A stretch of 64,000 bases of DNA from JAGLOK01 sp963677605 (GCA_963677605.2 CAXXDX010000007.1:930001-994000), one strand, 5' to 3'. Shown: positions 1-8,749, counted from the first letter of the stretch. Made by a program: numbers and translations. Notes: generated by a model from the sequence alone, not told the origin.

Positions 1-1
1 G

Positions 2-544
2 GATGAAAACAGCATAAACGCAGTAGAATTTGCAGGAGGACTGCAGGAAGCGGGAGCTGACGCAGTTGCCGTTCACGGCAGAACAAGACAGCAGTATTAT
101 TCCGGAGCTGCTGATTGGAAGTTGATAGCGAAAATCAAAAGCGCAATTGATGTTCCCATAATTGGAAACGGAGATATATTTAGCGCTAATGATGCAAAAA
201 GAATGCTAGATGAAACAGGCTGTGATATGGTAATGGTGGGAAGAGGCGCTCAAGGCAAACCATATCTGTTTAATGAGATAAAATCAGTTATAGAAACAGG
301 AAGCTTTGTATCTGTGCCGAATCTTGAGCAAAGGATGAATGATGCTCTGGAACATGCTTCGGGTTTATGTGAAATCTTTGGAGAAAAGATAGCGGCACGT
401 ATGATGAGAAAGCATTTGGCGTGGTATATAAAAGGTGAAAGAGATGCCGCAGAACTTAGGAATAAAGCGGTTCGTGTCAATTCTTTAGAGGATATTAAAG
501 CATTTTTAGATATGGTAATTTGTCATTCAAACAATAATACTTGA
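2..544 (+). CDS. dusB: tRNA-dihydrouridine synthase, 3' part (DusB family)
   Basis: FMN-dependent reductase that converts uridine to dihydrouridine in the tRNA D-loop, in the cytoplasm. The frame is open from base 2, so the N-terminal half lies outside the window. The visible part carries the family signature HGRTRQQYYSGAADW and then a TIM-barrel segment with IIGNGDIFSANDA and MVGRGAQGKPYLF, which bind the flavin phosphate. The C-terminal helical tRNA-binding domain follows (residues near HLAWYIKGE). It precedes greA and lysS, as in many Clostridia. Dus paralogues are hard to separate; the lysS context supports DusB. The stop codon lies inside the -35 box of the greA promoter. Confidence 0.93.
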   Translation, partial: DENSINAVEFAGGLQEAGADAVAVHGRTRQQYYSGAADWKLIAKIKSAIDVPIIGNGDIFSANDAKRMLDETGCDMVMVGRGAQGKPYLFNEIKSVIETGSFVSVPNLEQRMNDALEHASGLCEIFGEKIAARMMRKHLAWYIKGERDAAELRNKAVRVNSLEDIKAFLDMVICHSNNNT

Positions 545-569
545 CTTTGTATAGGCTATTGACTATAAT
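541..569 (+). promoter_or_regulatory. Sigma-A promoter for greA
   Basis: TTGACT (541-546), a 17-base spacer and TATAAT (564-569). The -35 box overlaps the dusB stop codon. The predicted RNA starts near 576, giving a leader of about 105 bases before greA. Confidence 0.75.
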
Positions 570-585
570 TTGTTGATAACAAAAG

Positions 586-614
586 ACCAAGGATACAGTT
601 TCTTGGTGTTTTTG
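586..614 (+). terminator. Short hairpin followed by a T-rich stretch in the greA leader
   Basis: ACCAAG (586-591) pairs with CTTGGT (602-607), followed by GTTTTTG. It lies just downstream of the predicted greA start site. It could end read-through from dusB or act as an attenuator in the greA leader. The stem is short, so this is tentative. Confidence 0.35.
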
Positions 615-681
615 TTGATTATTTTGTGGTGTAATAGGCACCATATAGATGCTTAACATTAAAAGCTAAAGGGGACATAAA

Positions 682-1161
682 ATGCCGGATAAAAAACCTA
701 TATATTTAACACAAGAAGGATTTGCAAAGCTTGAAGAAAAGCTTGAATATTTGATTACCACCAAACGCAAGGAAGTTGCCGACAGAATCGGCGCAGCTAT
801 TGCGTTGGGAGACCTTTCTGAAAACTCGGAATATGAAGATGCCAAAAACGAGCAGGCTTTCATGGAAGGTGAAATAATGACCATACAGACAACTCTCCGA
901 AAAGCTCAGCTTATTGATAATTCTGATATTGCTGGAGACATTGTAGTGCTTGGTGCAGTCATTCATCTTAAAGACATGGCCACTGAACGTGAGTTTAAAT
1001 ATACTATAGTTGGCTCAGGCGAAGCTGATCCATTTGCTGGCAAGATATCAAACGAATCTCCTATAGGAGTTGCTCTGCTTGGCAAACATATCGGAGAAAT
1101 AGTCAAATACAGTTCACCCAGCGGAAGCAAGGAAGTGCAGATTACAGCAATTCACAGATGA
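682..1161 (+). CDS. greA: Transcription elongation factor GreA
   Basis: 159 residues, the normal GreA length. GreA enters the RNA polymerase secondary channel and stimulates cleavage of backtracked RNA. The N-terminal coiled coil (about residues 8-75) carries the conserved tip GDLSENSEYEDAK, whose acidic residues coordinate the catalytic magnesium. The C-terminal FKBP-like domain contains the SPIGVALLGK segment. An AAAGGGG ribosome site lies 8 bases before the ATG. It has its own consensus promoter and a weak AT-rich terminator after it, so it may be transcribed apart from lysS. Confidence 0.97.
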   Translation: MPDKKPIYLTQEGFAKLEEKLEYLITTKRKEVADRIGAAIALGDLSENSEYEDAKNEQAFMEGEIMTIQTTLRKAQLIDNSDIAGDIVVLGAVIHLKDMATEREFKYTIVGSGEADPFAGKISNESPIGVALLGKHIGEIVKYSSPSGSKEVQITAIHR

Positions 1162-1188
1162 AAAGATTTTGTAAACTTAATCTTTTTT
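1162..1188 (+). terminator. Weak AT-rich hairpin terminator after greA
   Basis: AAAGATT (1162-1168) pairs with AATCTTT (1179-1185) and the T-run continues to 1188. The stem holds one G-C pair, so read-through into lysS is likely. Confidence 0.4.
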
Positions 1189-1256
1189 TGTGTTGCAAAA
1201 AATAATTATGCTATAAAATATAAAAATATGATATAAACGGCAATAAAGGAGCATAA

Positions 1257-2750
1257 ATGAGCGACCAAAACAAGAATGAGCAGCCTCAAGAGATTAATGT
1301 AAATGAAATAATAAGAGTCAGAAGGGACAAGCTTTCCAAACTTACAGAAGAAGGAAGCTGTCCTTTTGATATAGTTAAATATGATAAATCACATTTTTCA
1401 ACTGAGATAAAAGATGAATTTGAAAGCCTTGAAGGCCAAAAAGTTTCTATAGCCGGAAGGCTTATGAGCAAACGCATCATGGGAAAGGCATCATTTGGCC
1501 ATGTCCTTGATGAAAAAGGCACTTTGCAGATATATGCAAAAAGAGATGCTTTGGGAGATGAAGAATACAAAGCCTTTAAAAAGATGGATATCGGAGATAT
1601 CGTTGGTGTAAAAGGCGAAGTGTTTAGAACAAAGCGAGGAGAGATATCTATTGTTGTAGATGAGATAACTCTTCTATCAAAATCTCTTCTTCCGCTGCCT
1701 GAGAAATACCATGGATTAAAGGATGCTGATTTAAGATACCGCCAGAGATATGTGGACCTTATAGTAAACAGCGATGTACGCGATGTGTTTGTAACGCGCA
1801 GCAAGGTAATTTCGGCAATCCGCGAATATATGGAAGGCATAGGATATCTTGAAGTAGAAACACCTGTGCTTCACAATCATTCAACAAATGCTGCAGCACG
1901 TCCGTTTAAAACACACCACAATACATTGGATATTGATATGTTCCTCCGTGTGGAGCTTGAGCTGTCGTTAAAGCGCTTGATTGTCGGCGGATTTGAAAAA
2001 GTATATGAGATAGGCAGAATATTCAGAAACGAAGGAATGAGCTACAAGCACAATCCGGAGTTTACTATGCTCGAGTTTTATGAAGCATATACTGATTATA
2101 AAGGAATGATGCAGCGCATAGAAGACCTTATCGGATTTGTATGTGACAAGGTTCTTGGAACAAGAACTGTTTCGTATCAGGGCGATGAGATAACATTCGG
2201 CAAAGAATTTGAGAAAATGACAATGTCTGATGCTGTTAAGAAATATACAGGTGTTGATTTTATGTCGTTTATAGGCGACAACGAAAAAGCTCAGCAGGAA
2301 GCCGAAAAGCATGAAGTTCATATAGAAGAAGAACCTACATGGGGCGTTATATTAAATGAGTTCTTTGAGCAGAAAGTTGAAGAGCAGCTGGTTCAGCCGA
2401 CTATTGTTTATGATTATCCGATAGAAATTTCGCCTCTTGCAAAGAAAACTCCGGGAAGCGAGCTTTTAACCGAAAGATTTGAAATCTTTGTTGCAAGACG
2501 CGAGCTTGGAAATGCTTTTACTGAGCTTAATGATCCTATTGACCAGAAGGAAAGGTTTATACAGCAGGCAAAGCTTAAACATGGAGATAAAGATTACTCT
2601 ATAGATGAAGATTACGTTACTGCTCTTGAGTATGGTATGCCACCTACTGGTGGACTTGGAATGGGAGTTGACAGATTTGTTATGTTTTTAACTGACACAT
2701 CATCCATTCGTGACGTATTGCTTTTCCCGACTATGAGGCCTAAGGATTAA
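1257..2750 (+). CDS. lysS: Lysyl-tRNA synthetase, class II
   Basis: Charges tRNA-Lys with lysine using ATP. The 497 residues carry an N-terminal OB-fold anticodon-binding domain (about 58-150; SIAGRLMSKRIMGKASF) and a class II catalytic core. Motif 1 is near VISAIREYMEGIGYLEVETP, motif 2 is IFRNEGMSYKHNPEFTMLEF, and motif 3 is GGLGMGVDRFVMFLTD, close to the C-terminus. AARPFKTHH and the FTELNDPIDQ stretch are typical of LysS. An AAGGAG ribosome site precedes the ATG. The upstream 60 bases are AT-rich with several TATAAA-like boxes but no clean promoter. One base separates its stop from the next gene, so the downstream membrane genes are probably co-translated. Confidence 0.98.
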   Translation: MSDQNKNEQPQEINVNEIIRVRRDKLSKLTEEGSCPFDIVKYDKSHFSTEIKDEFESLEGQKVSIAGRLMSKRIMGKASFGHVLDEKGTLQIYAKRDALGDEEYKAFKKMDIGDIVGVKGEVFRTKRGEISIVVDEITLLSKSLLPLPEKYHGLKDADLRYRQRYVDLIVNSDVRDVFVTRSKVISAIREYMEGIGYLEVETPVLHNHSTNAAARPFKTHHNTLDIDMFLRVELELSLKRLIVGGFEKVYEIGRIFRNEGMSYKHNPEFTMLEFYEAYTDYKGMMQRIEDLIGFVCDKVLGTRTVSYQGDEITFGKEFEKMTMSDAVKKYTGVDFMSFIGDNEKAQQEAEKHEVHIEEEPTWGVILNEFFEQKVEEQLVQPTIVYDYPIEISPLAKKTPGSELLTERFEIFVARRELGNAFTELNDPIDQKERFIQQAKLKHGDKDYSIDEDYVTALEYGMPPTGGLGMGVDRFVMFLTDTSSIRDVLLFPTMRPKD

Positions 2751-2751
2751 T

Positions 2752-3429
2752 ATGCTGGATTTAAAGATTACAAAACAAAGATTTGTTGACCACTTATATT
2801 ATTCAAAGTGGATGTATGTTGGCATCATTGCAGCAGCAATGGTATTGTTTTCACTCATATTTACAGTGACAAAACCTGTAGTGCCGAATGCACTGAAGGT
2901 TGATATAACAGTTCTCGGAATGTCCATGCAGGACATGGAAAAATCACAGTGGCAGAAAGATATTTTAGCCACTCTGTCTGAAGACCAACAGGAAGTAAAT
3001 ATTTACACACTTGGATTTTCAAGTGAAGACGGCTCGATGGACTACTCAATGTATGAAGTTATGGCAGCGAGAATGGCGGCAAAAGAAGATGATATATTGA
3101 TTTTGCCAAAGGAGATTTACCTTTCTTTTGCATCACAGGGCGGATTTTTACCTATGGATGATGTGGCAGCCTTATATGATTTGCCTGAAGACTATAATCT
3201 GGATGAGCTTACTCTTTCCACTGAAGATAATCCTGAAAGCCATTTATATGGCATTCCTATAAGCCATTTGATGGGTTTTGTTGATTTGGGAATAGATCCT
3301 ACTGATAAAGTGATGGCAGTTCTGGTTTATACTGAAAATTATGATAATGCACTAAAAGCTATTGATTATATAATGGGAAAAACAGACAGTGTACTGCTTT
3401 CACAGGCACCCGACGAAACGGAAGAATAA
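2752..3429 (+). CDS. Membrane-anchored protein of unknown function
   Basis: 225 residues. One membrane segment (about residues 19-40, MYVGIIAAAMVLFSLIFTV) is followed by a soluble part of about 185 residues that is probably outside the cell. The phrase EDDILILPKEIYLSFASQGG and alternating helix/strand character are reminiscent of extracellular solute-binding folds, but I do not recognise a named family. It starts one base after lysS and its TAA touches the next ATG, so expression is probably coupled. No cysteine lipobox or catalytic motif is seen. Confidence 0.75.
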   Translation: MLDLKITKQRFVDHLYYSKWMYVGIIAAAMVLFSLIFTVTKPVVPNALKVDITVLGMSMQDMEKSQWQKDILATLSEDQQEVNIYTLGFSSEDGSMDYSMYEVMAARMAAKEDDILILPKEIYLSFASQGGFLPMDDVAALYDLPEDYNLDELTLSTEDNPESHLYGIPISHLMGFVDLGIDPTDKVMAVLVYTENYDNALKAIDYIMGKTDSVLLSQAPDETEE

Positions 3430-3945
3430 ATGATAAGAGAAATCGCAACACGAAAAGGTTCTGACGGAACCCGAGGCATATTGCTTATTTTAGCTATTGC
3501 TATACTAATAATATTTATGTCATCTGTTGTGGGCTATTTTGAAAACAAATATGACATCAAAGGACTTGAATATATCATTTATGTTGTATTGATTGTAATA
3601 TGCTATTTTGTGGTTCAGCATTTTATTGTGCAATATAGATATTCGCTGTTTGATGATGAGCTCCTGATTGAAAAGATGCTTGGAAAGCGGACGACTCCCA
3701 TGGTGGATGTTTTTATCTGGGATATACTTTCATTTGAAAAAGTAAATTCATCACAAAAAGTTAAGGTTTCAAAATCATACAGACTATTTGCAGACAGTAC
3801 AAATAAGTGGTTTCTTACATTTAAAAAAGGTGAAGAAATTTTCGAAGCAGTGTTTTCGCCATCGGAAGAGTTTGTAGCACAGCTTAACAGTGCAATTTCA
3901 AACCGTCAGGTCAAAGAGGAACGTGAACCTGATATTATCACTTAA
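3430..3945 (+). CDS. Small membrane protein of unknown function
   Basis: 171 residues with two membrane segments near the N-terminus (about 18-37 and 48-68). A charged cytoplasmic-type domain follows, containing YRYSLFDDELLIEKMLGKR, which resembles the PH-like strand pattern of small bacterial membrane proteins. No family is named with confidence. The ATG follows the upstream TAA directly and its own TAA is followed directly by the ATG of the decarboxylase gene. This implies ribosome re-initiation along the series. It has no ribosome site outside the preceding gene. Confidence 0.75.
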   Translation: MIREIATRKGSDGTRGILLILAIAILIIFMSSVVGYFENKYDIKGLEYIIYVVLIVICYFVVQHFIVQYRYSLFDDELLIEKMLGKRTTPMVDVFIWDILSFEKVNSSQKVKVSKSYRLFADSTNKWFLTFKKGEEIFEAVFSPSEEFVAQLNSAISNRQVKEEREPDIIT

Positions 3946-5301
3946 ATGGGACATATAAAAAAAACACTTTCTGATTATGCGAAAGAAAACACTCTTCGTC
4001 TGCACATGCCCGGACATAAAGGGACAGTTGACGAATTTGATGTTACTGAGATTCCTCAGACAGATGATTTAAATTCTCCGGAAGGCCCATATAAAAGGGC
4101 TGTTGATTTTTTAACTGAAACATATAAATCTACTAAAAGCTATTTTATTACAAGCGGTGCAACACTGGGGATTCAGACTGCAGTACTTTATGCGAAAATG
4201 ATGGGGTATAAGATTATTGCGTCCAGAAATTCGCACAAGAGTATAATAAACGCTTGTTTGATTTTCGAAGCTGAATGTGACATATTAAATCCTGTATTTG
4301 ATAATAAAACACAAACTTTTAGAAGTATTGCAAACGAGATAATTTCATATTTAAATAACACTAATGAGAAATGTGCTATATTTATTACAAATCCCGATTA
4401 CTACGGGAGATGCGAAAATATAAAAGAAATATCTTCTGCAGCTAGAAAAAACGGTGCATTATTGATATGCGATGAGGCTCATGGATCTCATTTTGCTTTT
4501 TCTGAAAATCTTCCTCAAAGTTCTGCTCAGTATGCTGACATTTGGATTAACGGCGCACACAAAACTTTAGGAGCTCTTACTCAGGGAGCTTTCCTTAATT
4601 GCGGAAAAAATGTTGTAATAAATGTAATGGACGGTATTTTTCATGCACTGAATACATCTAGTCCTTCCTATATTATTGCTGCATCACTGGAAGAGGCAGT
4701 GCTTGATTCGAAAAATGGCGGATGGGATATAAAAATCAAACAGTGCGAAGAATTTGTCTCAAGAACAAATGAGCTTAGATTTTTAAAATGTGTAGCAGAT
4801 GAATGGGCAGAAAATGCCGGATACATAAAAAAAGATGTTACACGCATTGTAATTGATGCAAAAAATGCAGGCGGCGGTTACTATCTTTATGATAAACTAT
4901 ATAAAGATTTTAATATTCAGCTTGAAATGGCTGATTTTAGGTACGCTGTTGCTATTATAACTATATATGACACCGAGGATTGTCTTGAAAGGTTATATGC
5001 TGCGCTTAAAGCTTTGGATAACGAAAAAGAAGCTTATAAAATACTTGATCTGCCTTTACATGGAAGAAAGGTTTGTGAAATTAATGAAGCATGGCTTAAA
5101 AACAGCAGGGCCGTTGCTATAAATAAAGCTGAGGGGAAAATCTCGGCCGGAATTTTGGGGCCATATCCTCCGGGAACTGCATTGGTTTTGCCCGGAGAGA
5201 TGATAACGCGAGAGCATATAGATTTTTTTAACAGTATTATTAAGTCTGGAGGCCATGTTTTCGGCGAGATAAATGGTGAAATATTGATTGCAGATATATG
5301 A
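3946..5301 (+). CDS. Orn/Lys/Arg decarboxylase-family PLP enzyme (YaaO-like)
   Basis: Fold-type I PLP enzyme of the Orn/Lys/Arg decarboxylase major-domain family. 451 residues, close to Bacillus YaaO and shorter than the 700-residue inducible decarboxylases. Visible elements: LRLHMPGHKG at the N-terminus; TSGATLGIQTA (cofactor phosphate); CDEAHGSHF with the aspartate that contacts the pyridine nitrogen; and the Schiff-base lysine K206 in GAHKTLGALTQ. The C-terminal domain ends with GPYPPGTALVLPGE, a family hallmark. It stands directly upstream of tmk, as yaaO does in Bacillus. The substrate cannot be set from sequence; arginine or lysine decarboxylation toward polyamines is the family expectation. 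Confidence 0.9.
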   Translation: MGHIKKTLSDYAKENTLRLHMPGHKGTVDEFDVTEIPQTDDLNSPEGPYKRAVDFLTETYKSTKSYFITSGATLGIQTAVLYAKMMGYKIIASRNSHKSIINACLIFEAECDILNPVFDNKTQTFRSIANEIISYLNNTNEKCAIFITNPDYYGRCENIKEISSAARKNGALLICDEAHGSHFAFSENLPQSSAQYADIWINGAHKTLGALTQGAFLNCGKNVVINVMDGIFHALNTSSPSYIIAASLEEAVLDSKNGGWDIKIKQCEEFVSRTNELRFLKCVADEWAENAGYIKKDVTRIVIDAKNAGGGYYLYDKLYKDFNIQLEMADFRYAVAIITIYDTEDCLERLYAALKALDNEKEAYKILDLPLHGRKVCEINEAWLKNSRAVAINKAEGKISAGILGPYPPGTALVLPGEMITREHIDFFNSIIKSGGHVFGEINGEILIADI

Positions 5302-5325
5302 TATAATGATTTTTCGGAGGGAAGA

Positions 5326-5946
5326 ATGTTTATAGTTTTTGAAGGCATGGATGGTGCCGGTAAGACAACACAGTTTAATCTTTTAAAAGAGCACCTTGAA
5401 AAAAAGGGATTGGATATAGTAGTTACCCGCGAACCCGGAGGTACAGAGGTTTGTGAAAAGATACGCTCAGTGATTTTGGATAAAAACAACATGGGTATGA
5501 ATGCGATGTGTGAAGCGCTTCTTTACGCAGCTTCCCGCGCGGAGCATGTGGACAAAGTTATAAAGCCGTCACTAAAATCCGGCAAAACAGTGCTTTGTGA
5601 CAGATATGTAGATTCATCGATTGCATATCAGGGTTACGGCAGACAGCTTGGGGCTAATACAATTGCACAAATTAATTCAGGTGCAATTGACGGAGTAAGA
5701 CCGGATATAACGATTTACCTGATGCTAAGCCCTGAAAGTGTTCACAACAGGCTTAATGCAACAGGAAAAGACCATGACAGACTTGAGCGGGAAAGCGTTG
5801 AATTTTTCAGAAGAACACACGAGGGATTTTTAAAACTTGCCGAAAAAAACGAAAATGCTTTGCTTATTGACGCAAGCGATACAATTGAAAATATCGCTTC
5901 CAAGATATCCCGTGCGGTGGATAATATTATTGAAAAAGGAATTTGA
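5326..5946 (+). CDS. tmk: Thymidylate kinase
   Basis: Phosphorylates dTMP to dTDP with ATP, an essential step of dTTP supply. 206 residues. The P-loop FEGMDGAGKTTQ is at residues 4-15, the DR(Y/H) motif appears as LCDRYVDSSIAYQG, and the TREPGGTEV substrate-binding loop is near residue 36. A GGAGG-type ribosome site lies before the ATG. It sits between the YaaO-like gene and the c-di-AMP receptor gene, the standard Firmicutes order. Length and motifs are normal. Confidence 0.97.
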   Translation: MFIVFEGMDGAGKTTQFNLLKEHLEKKGLDIVVTREPGGTEVCEKIRSVILDKNNMGMNAMCEALLYAASRAEHVDKVIKPSLKSGKTVLCDRYVDSSIAYQGYGRQLGANTIAQINSGAIDGVRPDITIYLMLSPESVHNRLNATGKDHDRLERESVEFFRRTHEGFLKLAEKNENALLIDASDTIENIASKISRAVDNIIEKGI

Positions 5947-6016
5947 TTGTTCTATAATTAAATTGTAAGGGAAAGAAATATTTAGGTTTTTAGGCCATGT
6001 TATTGGAGGGATATAT

Positions 6017-6346
6017 ATGAAACTGATTATAGCTATCGTTCAGGATGAAGATGCCACAAGGCTCGTATCATCACTTATGAACGAGGGATACGGAGTAACC
6101 AAGCTTGCAACAACAGGCGGATTTTTACGTGCAGGAAACACAACGCTTATGATAGGTGTGCAGCAGGCGAAGCTGGAAGATGCCATGGGCATTATAGAAA
6201 AAGTATGTAAATCAAGAAAACAGATAGCAACAACACCTTCACCGATGTCAGGCGGAAATGGCGGATATGTGCCATTCCCTATTGAAGTGGTTGTAGGCGG
6301 AGCCACAGTTTTTGTGCTTGATGTTGATCAATTTAAGAAATTTTAA
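6017..6346 (+). CDS. darA: PII-like cyclic-di-AMP receptor (DarA/PstA, YaaQ)
   Basis: 109-residue PII-like protein. DarA/PstA homologues form trimers that bind c-di-AMP between subunits. The whole chain matches the family: MKLIIAIVQDEDA at the start, the LATTGGFLRAGNTTLMIGV strand pair, and a large flexible loop before VPFPIEVVVGGATVFVLDVDQF. TTGGFLRAGNTT holds residues that contact the dinucleotide in characterised homologues. The ATTGGAGGG ribosome site is strong. It lies between tmk and holB, as in Bacillus where yaaR also intervenes; yaaR is absent here. The partner it signals to is not known for this family. Confidence 0.95.
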   Translation: MKLIIAIVQDEDATRLVSSLMNEGYGVTKLATTGGFLRAGNTTLMIGVQQAKLEDAMGIIEKVCKSRKQIATTPSPMSGGNGGYVPFPIEVVVGGATVFVLDVDQFKKF

Positions 6347-6353
6347 ATAGCAA

Positions 6354-7301
6354 GTGGATTATTCTCAGATTATTGGCCAAGAAAAATCGATTGAATACCT
6401 AAAAAAATCAATTACCAATAACAAACAAAACCATGCTTTGATATTTGAAGGCGAAGACGGCACAGGCAAAATGCTTATGGCAATGATATATGCCAAAGCT
6501 TTGCTTTGCAGCAGCTCAGATGATGAAAAGCCATGCAACATATGTACAAGTTGCAAAAAATTTGAGCATGGAAATAATCTGGACTTTAAAATTGTTGAAC
6601 CCAAAGCCAAAAAATCTATCTCAACCGAAGAAATATCAAAGCTTTTAAGCGGTTTACATCTTACTGCGAATGATGGCGGGCGTAAAGTTTGTGTTATTCA
6701 AAAAGCTAATATGATGACAACGGCAGCACAAAACAAGCTGCTTAAAACTCTGGAAGAGCCGCCCGGAAATTTAACGATAATGCTTTTATGCGATAACATA
6801 TCAAATGTTCTTACAACCATAATTTCTAGGTCAGTTACAATCAAAATGCAGAAACTGACGGATTCGGAAGTTTATGCACAGTTAATAAAAAGAGGTTTGG
6901 AGAAACAAAAGGCATCCGAAATTGCATCATATTCAAGCGGAAATCTTGGTTTTGCAATAGAAATTGCAGATGACGAGAAGCTTCTTAAAAAGTATCATGA
7001 ATATAAGGAAATGTTTTTTAGCTTAGATACTGATAAACTCGAAGTCTTTTCATATTTAGATAAGAAAAGAAGTGAAGCAAATGAAATATTTTCATGCTGG
7101 CAGAAGATATTATCGGACTGCATGAAGATAAAAACCCACAGCAAAAAAGGGTTGTTTGGGGATAACGAAATAAAATATGCCCAAAAACACGGAATTGATG
7201 ATATAATTGATAAATTAAATTACATAACTCAAGCTGAAAGAAGGCTTGCAGGAAATGCGCAGTATCTGCCTACGGTAGACTATCTGCTTTTTAACCTATA
7301 G
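6354..7301 (+). CDS. holB: DNA polymerase III delta' subunit
   Basis: Clamp-loader subunit of the replicative polymerase. 315 residues starting with GTG; the start is chosen because MDYSQIIGQEKSIEYLKKSI is the family N-terminus, although no good ribosome site is seen. The AAA+ fold has a P-loop EGEDGTGKM and a four-cysteine zinc module (C-x8-C-x2-C-x2-C, ending CNICTSCKKF). The usual SRC motif reads SRS (near IISRSVTIKM). The C-terminal oligomerisation domain is short and weakly conserved, as usual in Firmicutes. It starts 8 bases after darA and is followed by the RicT-like gene, matching the Bacillus order. Confidence 0.92.
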   Translation: MDYSQIIGQEKSIEYLKKSITNNKQNHALIFEGEDGTGKMLMAMIYAKALLCSSSDDEKPCNICTSCKKFEHGNNLDFKIVEPKAKKSISTEEISKLLSGLHLTANDGGRKVCVIQKANMMTTAAQNKLLKTLEEPPGNLTIMLLCDNISNVLTTIISRSVTIKMQKLTDSEVYAQLIKRGLEKQKASEIASYSSGNLGFAIEIADDEKLLKKYHEYKEMFFSLDTDKLEVFSYLDKKRSEANEIFSCWQKILSDCMKIKTHSKKGLFGDNEIKYAQKHGIDDIIDKLNYITQAERRLAGNAQYLPTVDYLLFNL

Positions 7302-7310
7302 GAGGAATGT

Positions 7311-8354
7311 ATGCCGAAAATTACAGGCATAAGGTTTCGCGGAAACGGAAAAGTATATTACTTTTCGCCAGGCGAGCTTGAAATAAAAAAAGGTGACGGA
7401 GTAATCGTTGAAACAGCTCAGGGAGTCGAGTTCGGCGATGTAATAATAGCTGTAAAAGATGTAAGCGATGATGAAATAGTATCTCCGCTTAAGAAAGTTA
7501 TCCGTATAGCTGATGAGCAGGATTACAAAACGCTTGAGGATAATAAGAACAAAGAGCATGAGGCTTTTGGAATCTGCGAAAAGAAGATTGAAAAACATGG
7601 CTTGGATATGAGTCTTGTAAATGTTGAGTACAGTTTTGACAATAAGAAAATAGTATTCTTTTTCACAGCGGACGGAAGAGTGGATTTTAGAGAGCTGGTA
7701 AAAGAGCTTGCATCAACCTTTAGGACAAGGATTGAGCTTAGACAAATCGGTGTGCGCGATGAAGCAAAGATGAAGGGCGGGCTTGGACCTTGCGGCCGTG
7801 AGATTTGCTGCGCTACTTTTATGGCGGATTTCCATCCGGTGTCTATAAAAATGGCAAAAGACCAGAATATATCATTAAATCCAACAAAAATATCAGGGCT
7901 GTGCGGCAGACTGATGTGCTGTCTCGAGCATGAGCACAATGTGTATAAGGCAATAAAACCAAGGCTTAAAAAAGTGGGAAGCACGGTAATGACACCTGAC
8001 GGACCGGGAAGTGTCGTGGACAACCTCATACTGCTGGAGCAGTGTAAGGTTAGAGTTATGTTCCCGGGTGAAGTATTTGACATAAAACAATATCCGCTGG
8101 ATGATATCAAAAATATATCAAAAGAAGAGGCTGACAAGCAATATGATATTATGAGGAAAGCCAAACCGAGGGATGTATTGTTTAAAAATCCTAATGAAAC
8201 GTGGGAAGACGAACCTTCTTCAAGACCTCAAAAGAACAACAAAAAGAAAAAGAGAAGAAGGAGAAATAAAAAAAGACCTAATCCTAATAATAATTCAGGA
8301 AATACTCAGAAAAACAACAATACCAACAAACAAAATCAAACTAAAAAGCAATAA
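7311..8354 (+). CDS. ricT: PSP1-domain protein, RicT (YaaT) homologue
   Basis: 347 residues. The PSP1 C-terminal domain carries many conserved cysteines (GPCGREICCATF and GLCGRLMCCLEHEHNVYK). In Bacillus, RicT joins RicA and RicF in a Y-complex holding [4Fe-4S] clusters that promotes RNase Y maturation of mRNAs and affects sporulation, biofilm and competence. Residues 1-270 cover the family. The last 65 residues are a K/R/N/Q-rich basic tail (about 285-347) that may bind nucleic acid. AGGAGG precedes the ATG. No RicA or RicF gene is in the window. Confidence 0.92.
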   Translation: MPKITGIRFRGNGKVYYFSPGELEIKKGDGVIVETAQGVEFGDVIIAVKDVSDDEIVSPLKKVIRIADEQDYKTLEDNKNKEHEAFGICEKKIEKHGLDMSLVNVEYSFDNKKIVFFFTADGRVDFRELVKELASTFRTRIELRQIGVRDEAKMKGGLGPCGREICCATFMADFHPVSIKMAKDQNISLNPTKISGLCGRLMCCLEHEHNVYKAIKPRLKKVGSTVMTPDGPGSVVDNLILLEQCKVRVMFPGEVFDIKQYPLDDIKNISKEEADKQYDIMRKAKPRDVLFKNPNETWEDEPSSRPQKNNKKKKRRRRNKKRPNPNNNSGNTQKNNNTNKQNQTKKQ

Positions 8355-8374
8355 AAAACTGTTGACTTTTTCCC

Positions 8375-8403
8375 TTTACAAATGAAGAATGCGGCGGTAT
8401 AAT
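8375..8403 (+). promoter_or_regulatory. Sigma-A promoter for the ferredoxin gene
   Basis: TTTACA (8375-8380), a 17-base spacer and TATAAT (8398-8403). A TTGACT at 8362-8367 is too far upstream (30 bases) to serve this -10 box. Confidence 0.7.
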
Positions 8404-8448
8404 GATTCCGACAATATAGGATAAAGTTCAATTAGGAGGTTAATATAC

Positions 8449-8619
8449 ATGGCTTATACAATTTCTGAAGATTGCATTATGTGCGGTGCTTGCGAAGCAG
8501 AATGCCCGACAGGCTGCATCAGCGAAGGCGACGAAACATATGTTATCGATGCAGATGCATGTATTTCATGCGGTGCTTGCGCGGATGTTTGTCCGGTAGA
8601 TGCTTGCATTGAAGAGTAA
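8449..8619 (+). CDS. 2[4Fe-4S] clostridial-type ferredoxin
   Basis: A 56-residue electron carrier. It has two C-x2-C-x2-C-x3-CP sets: CIMCGACEAECP and CISCGACADVCP, the pattern that binds two [4Fe-4S] clusters. An extra cysteine follows each set (TGC and DAC). The N-terminus MAYTISEDC is the classic clostridial ferredoxin start. TAGGAGG lies 8 bases before the ATG. It is a single-gene transcript with a consensus promoter and a strong terminator. The usual partners are hydrogenases and pyruvate:ferredoxin oxidoreductase; none is seen here. Confidence 0.97.
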   Translation: MAYTISEDCIMCGACEAECPTGCISEGDETYVIDADACISCGACADVCPVDACIEE

Positions 8620-8634
8620 CTAAAACTTTAGCAG

Positions 8635-8658
8635 AACCCGATTTTTCTCGGGTTTTTT
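8635..8658 (+). terminator. Intrinsic terminator after the ferredoxin gene
   Basis: AACCCGA (8635-8641) pairs with TCGGGTT (8648-8654) around a TTTTTC loop, and the T-run continues to 8658. Confidence 0.85.
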
Positions 8659-8720
8659 GCATATTATATAGATATAAATAAACAATCCAATCCAATCATT
8701 ACGAATATGTTACAAAACTA

Positions 8721-8749
8721 TTGATTTTATACAATGGTTATGTTATTGT
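8721..8749 (+). promoter_or_regulatory. Possible promoter for the SpoIID/SH3 gene
   Basis: TTGATT (8721-8726), a 17-base spacer and TATTGT (8744-8749). The start codon lies about 100 bases further on. The rest of 8660-8854 is AT-rich, with nothing else recognised. Confidence 0.4.
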
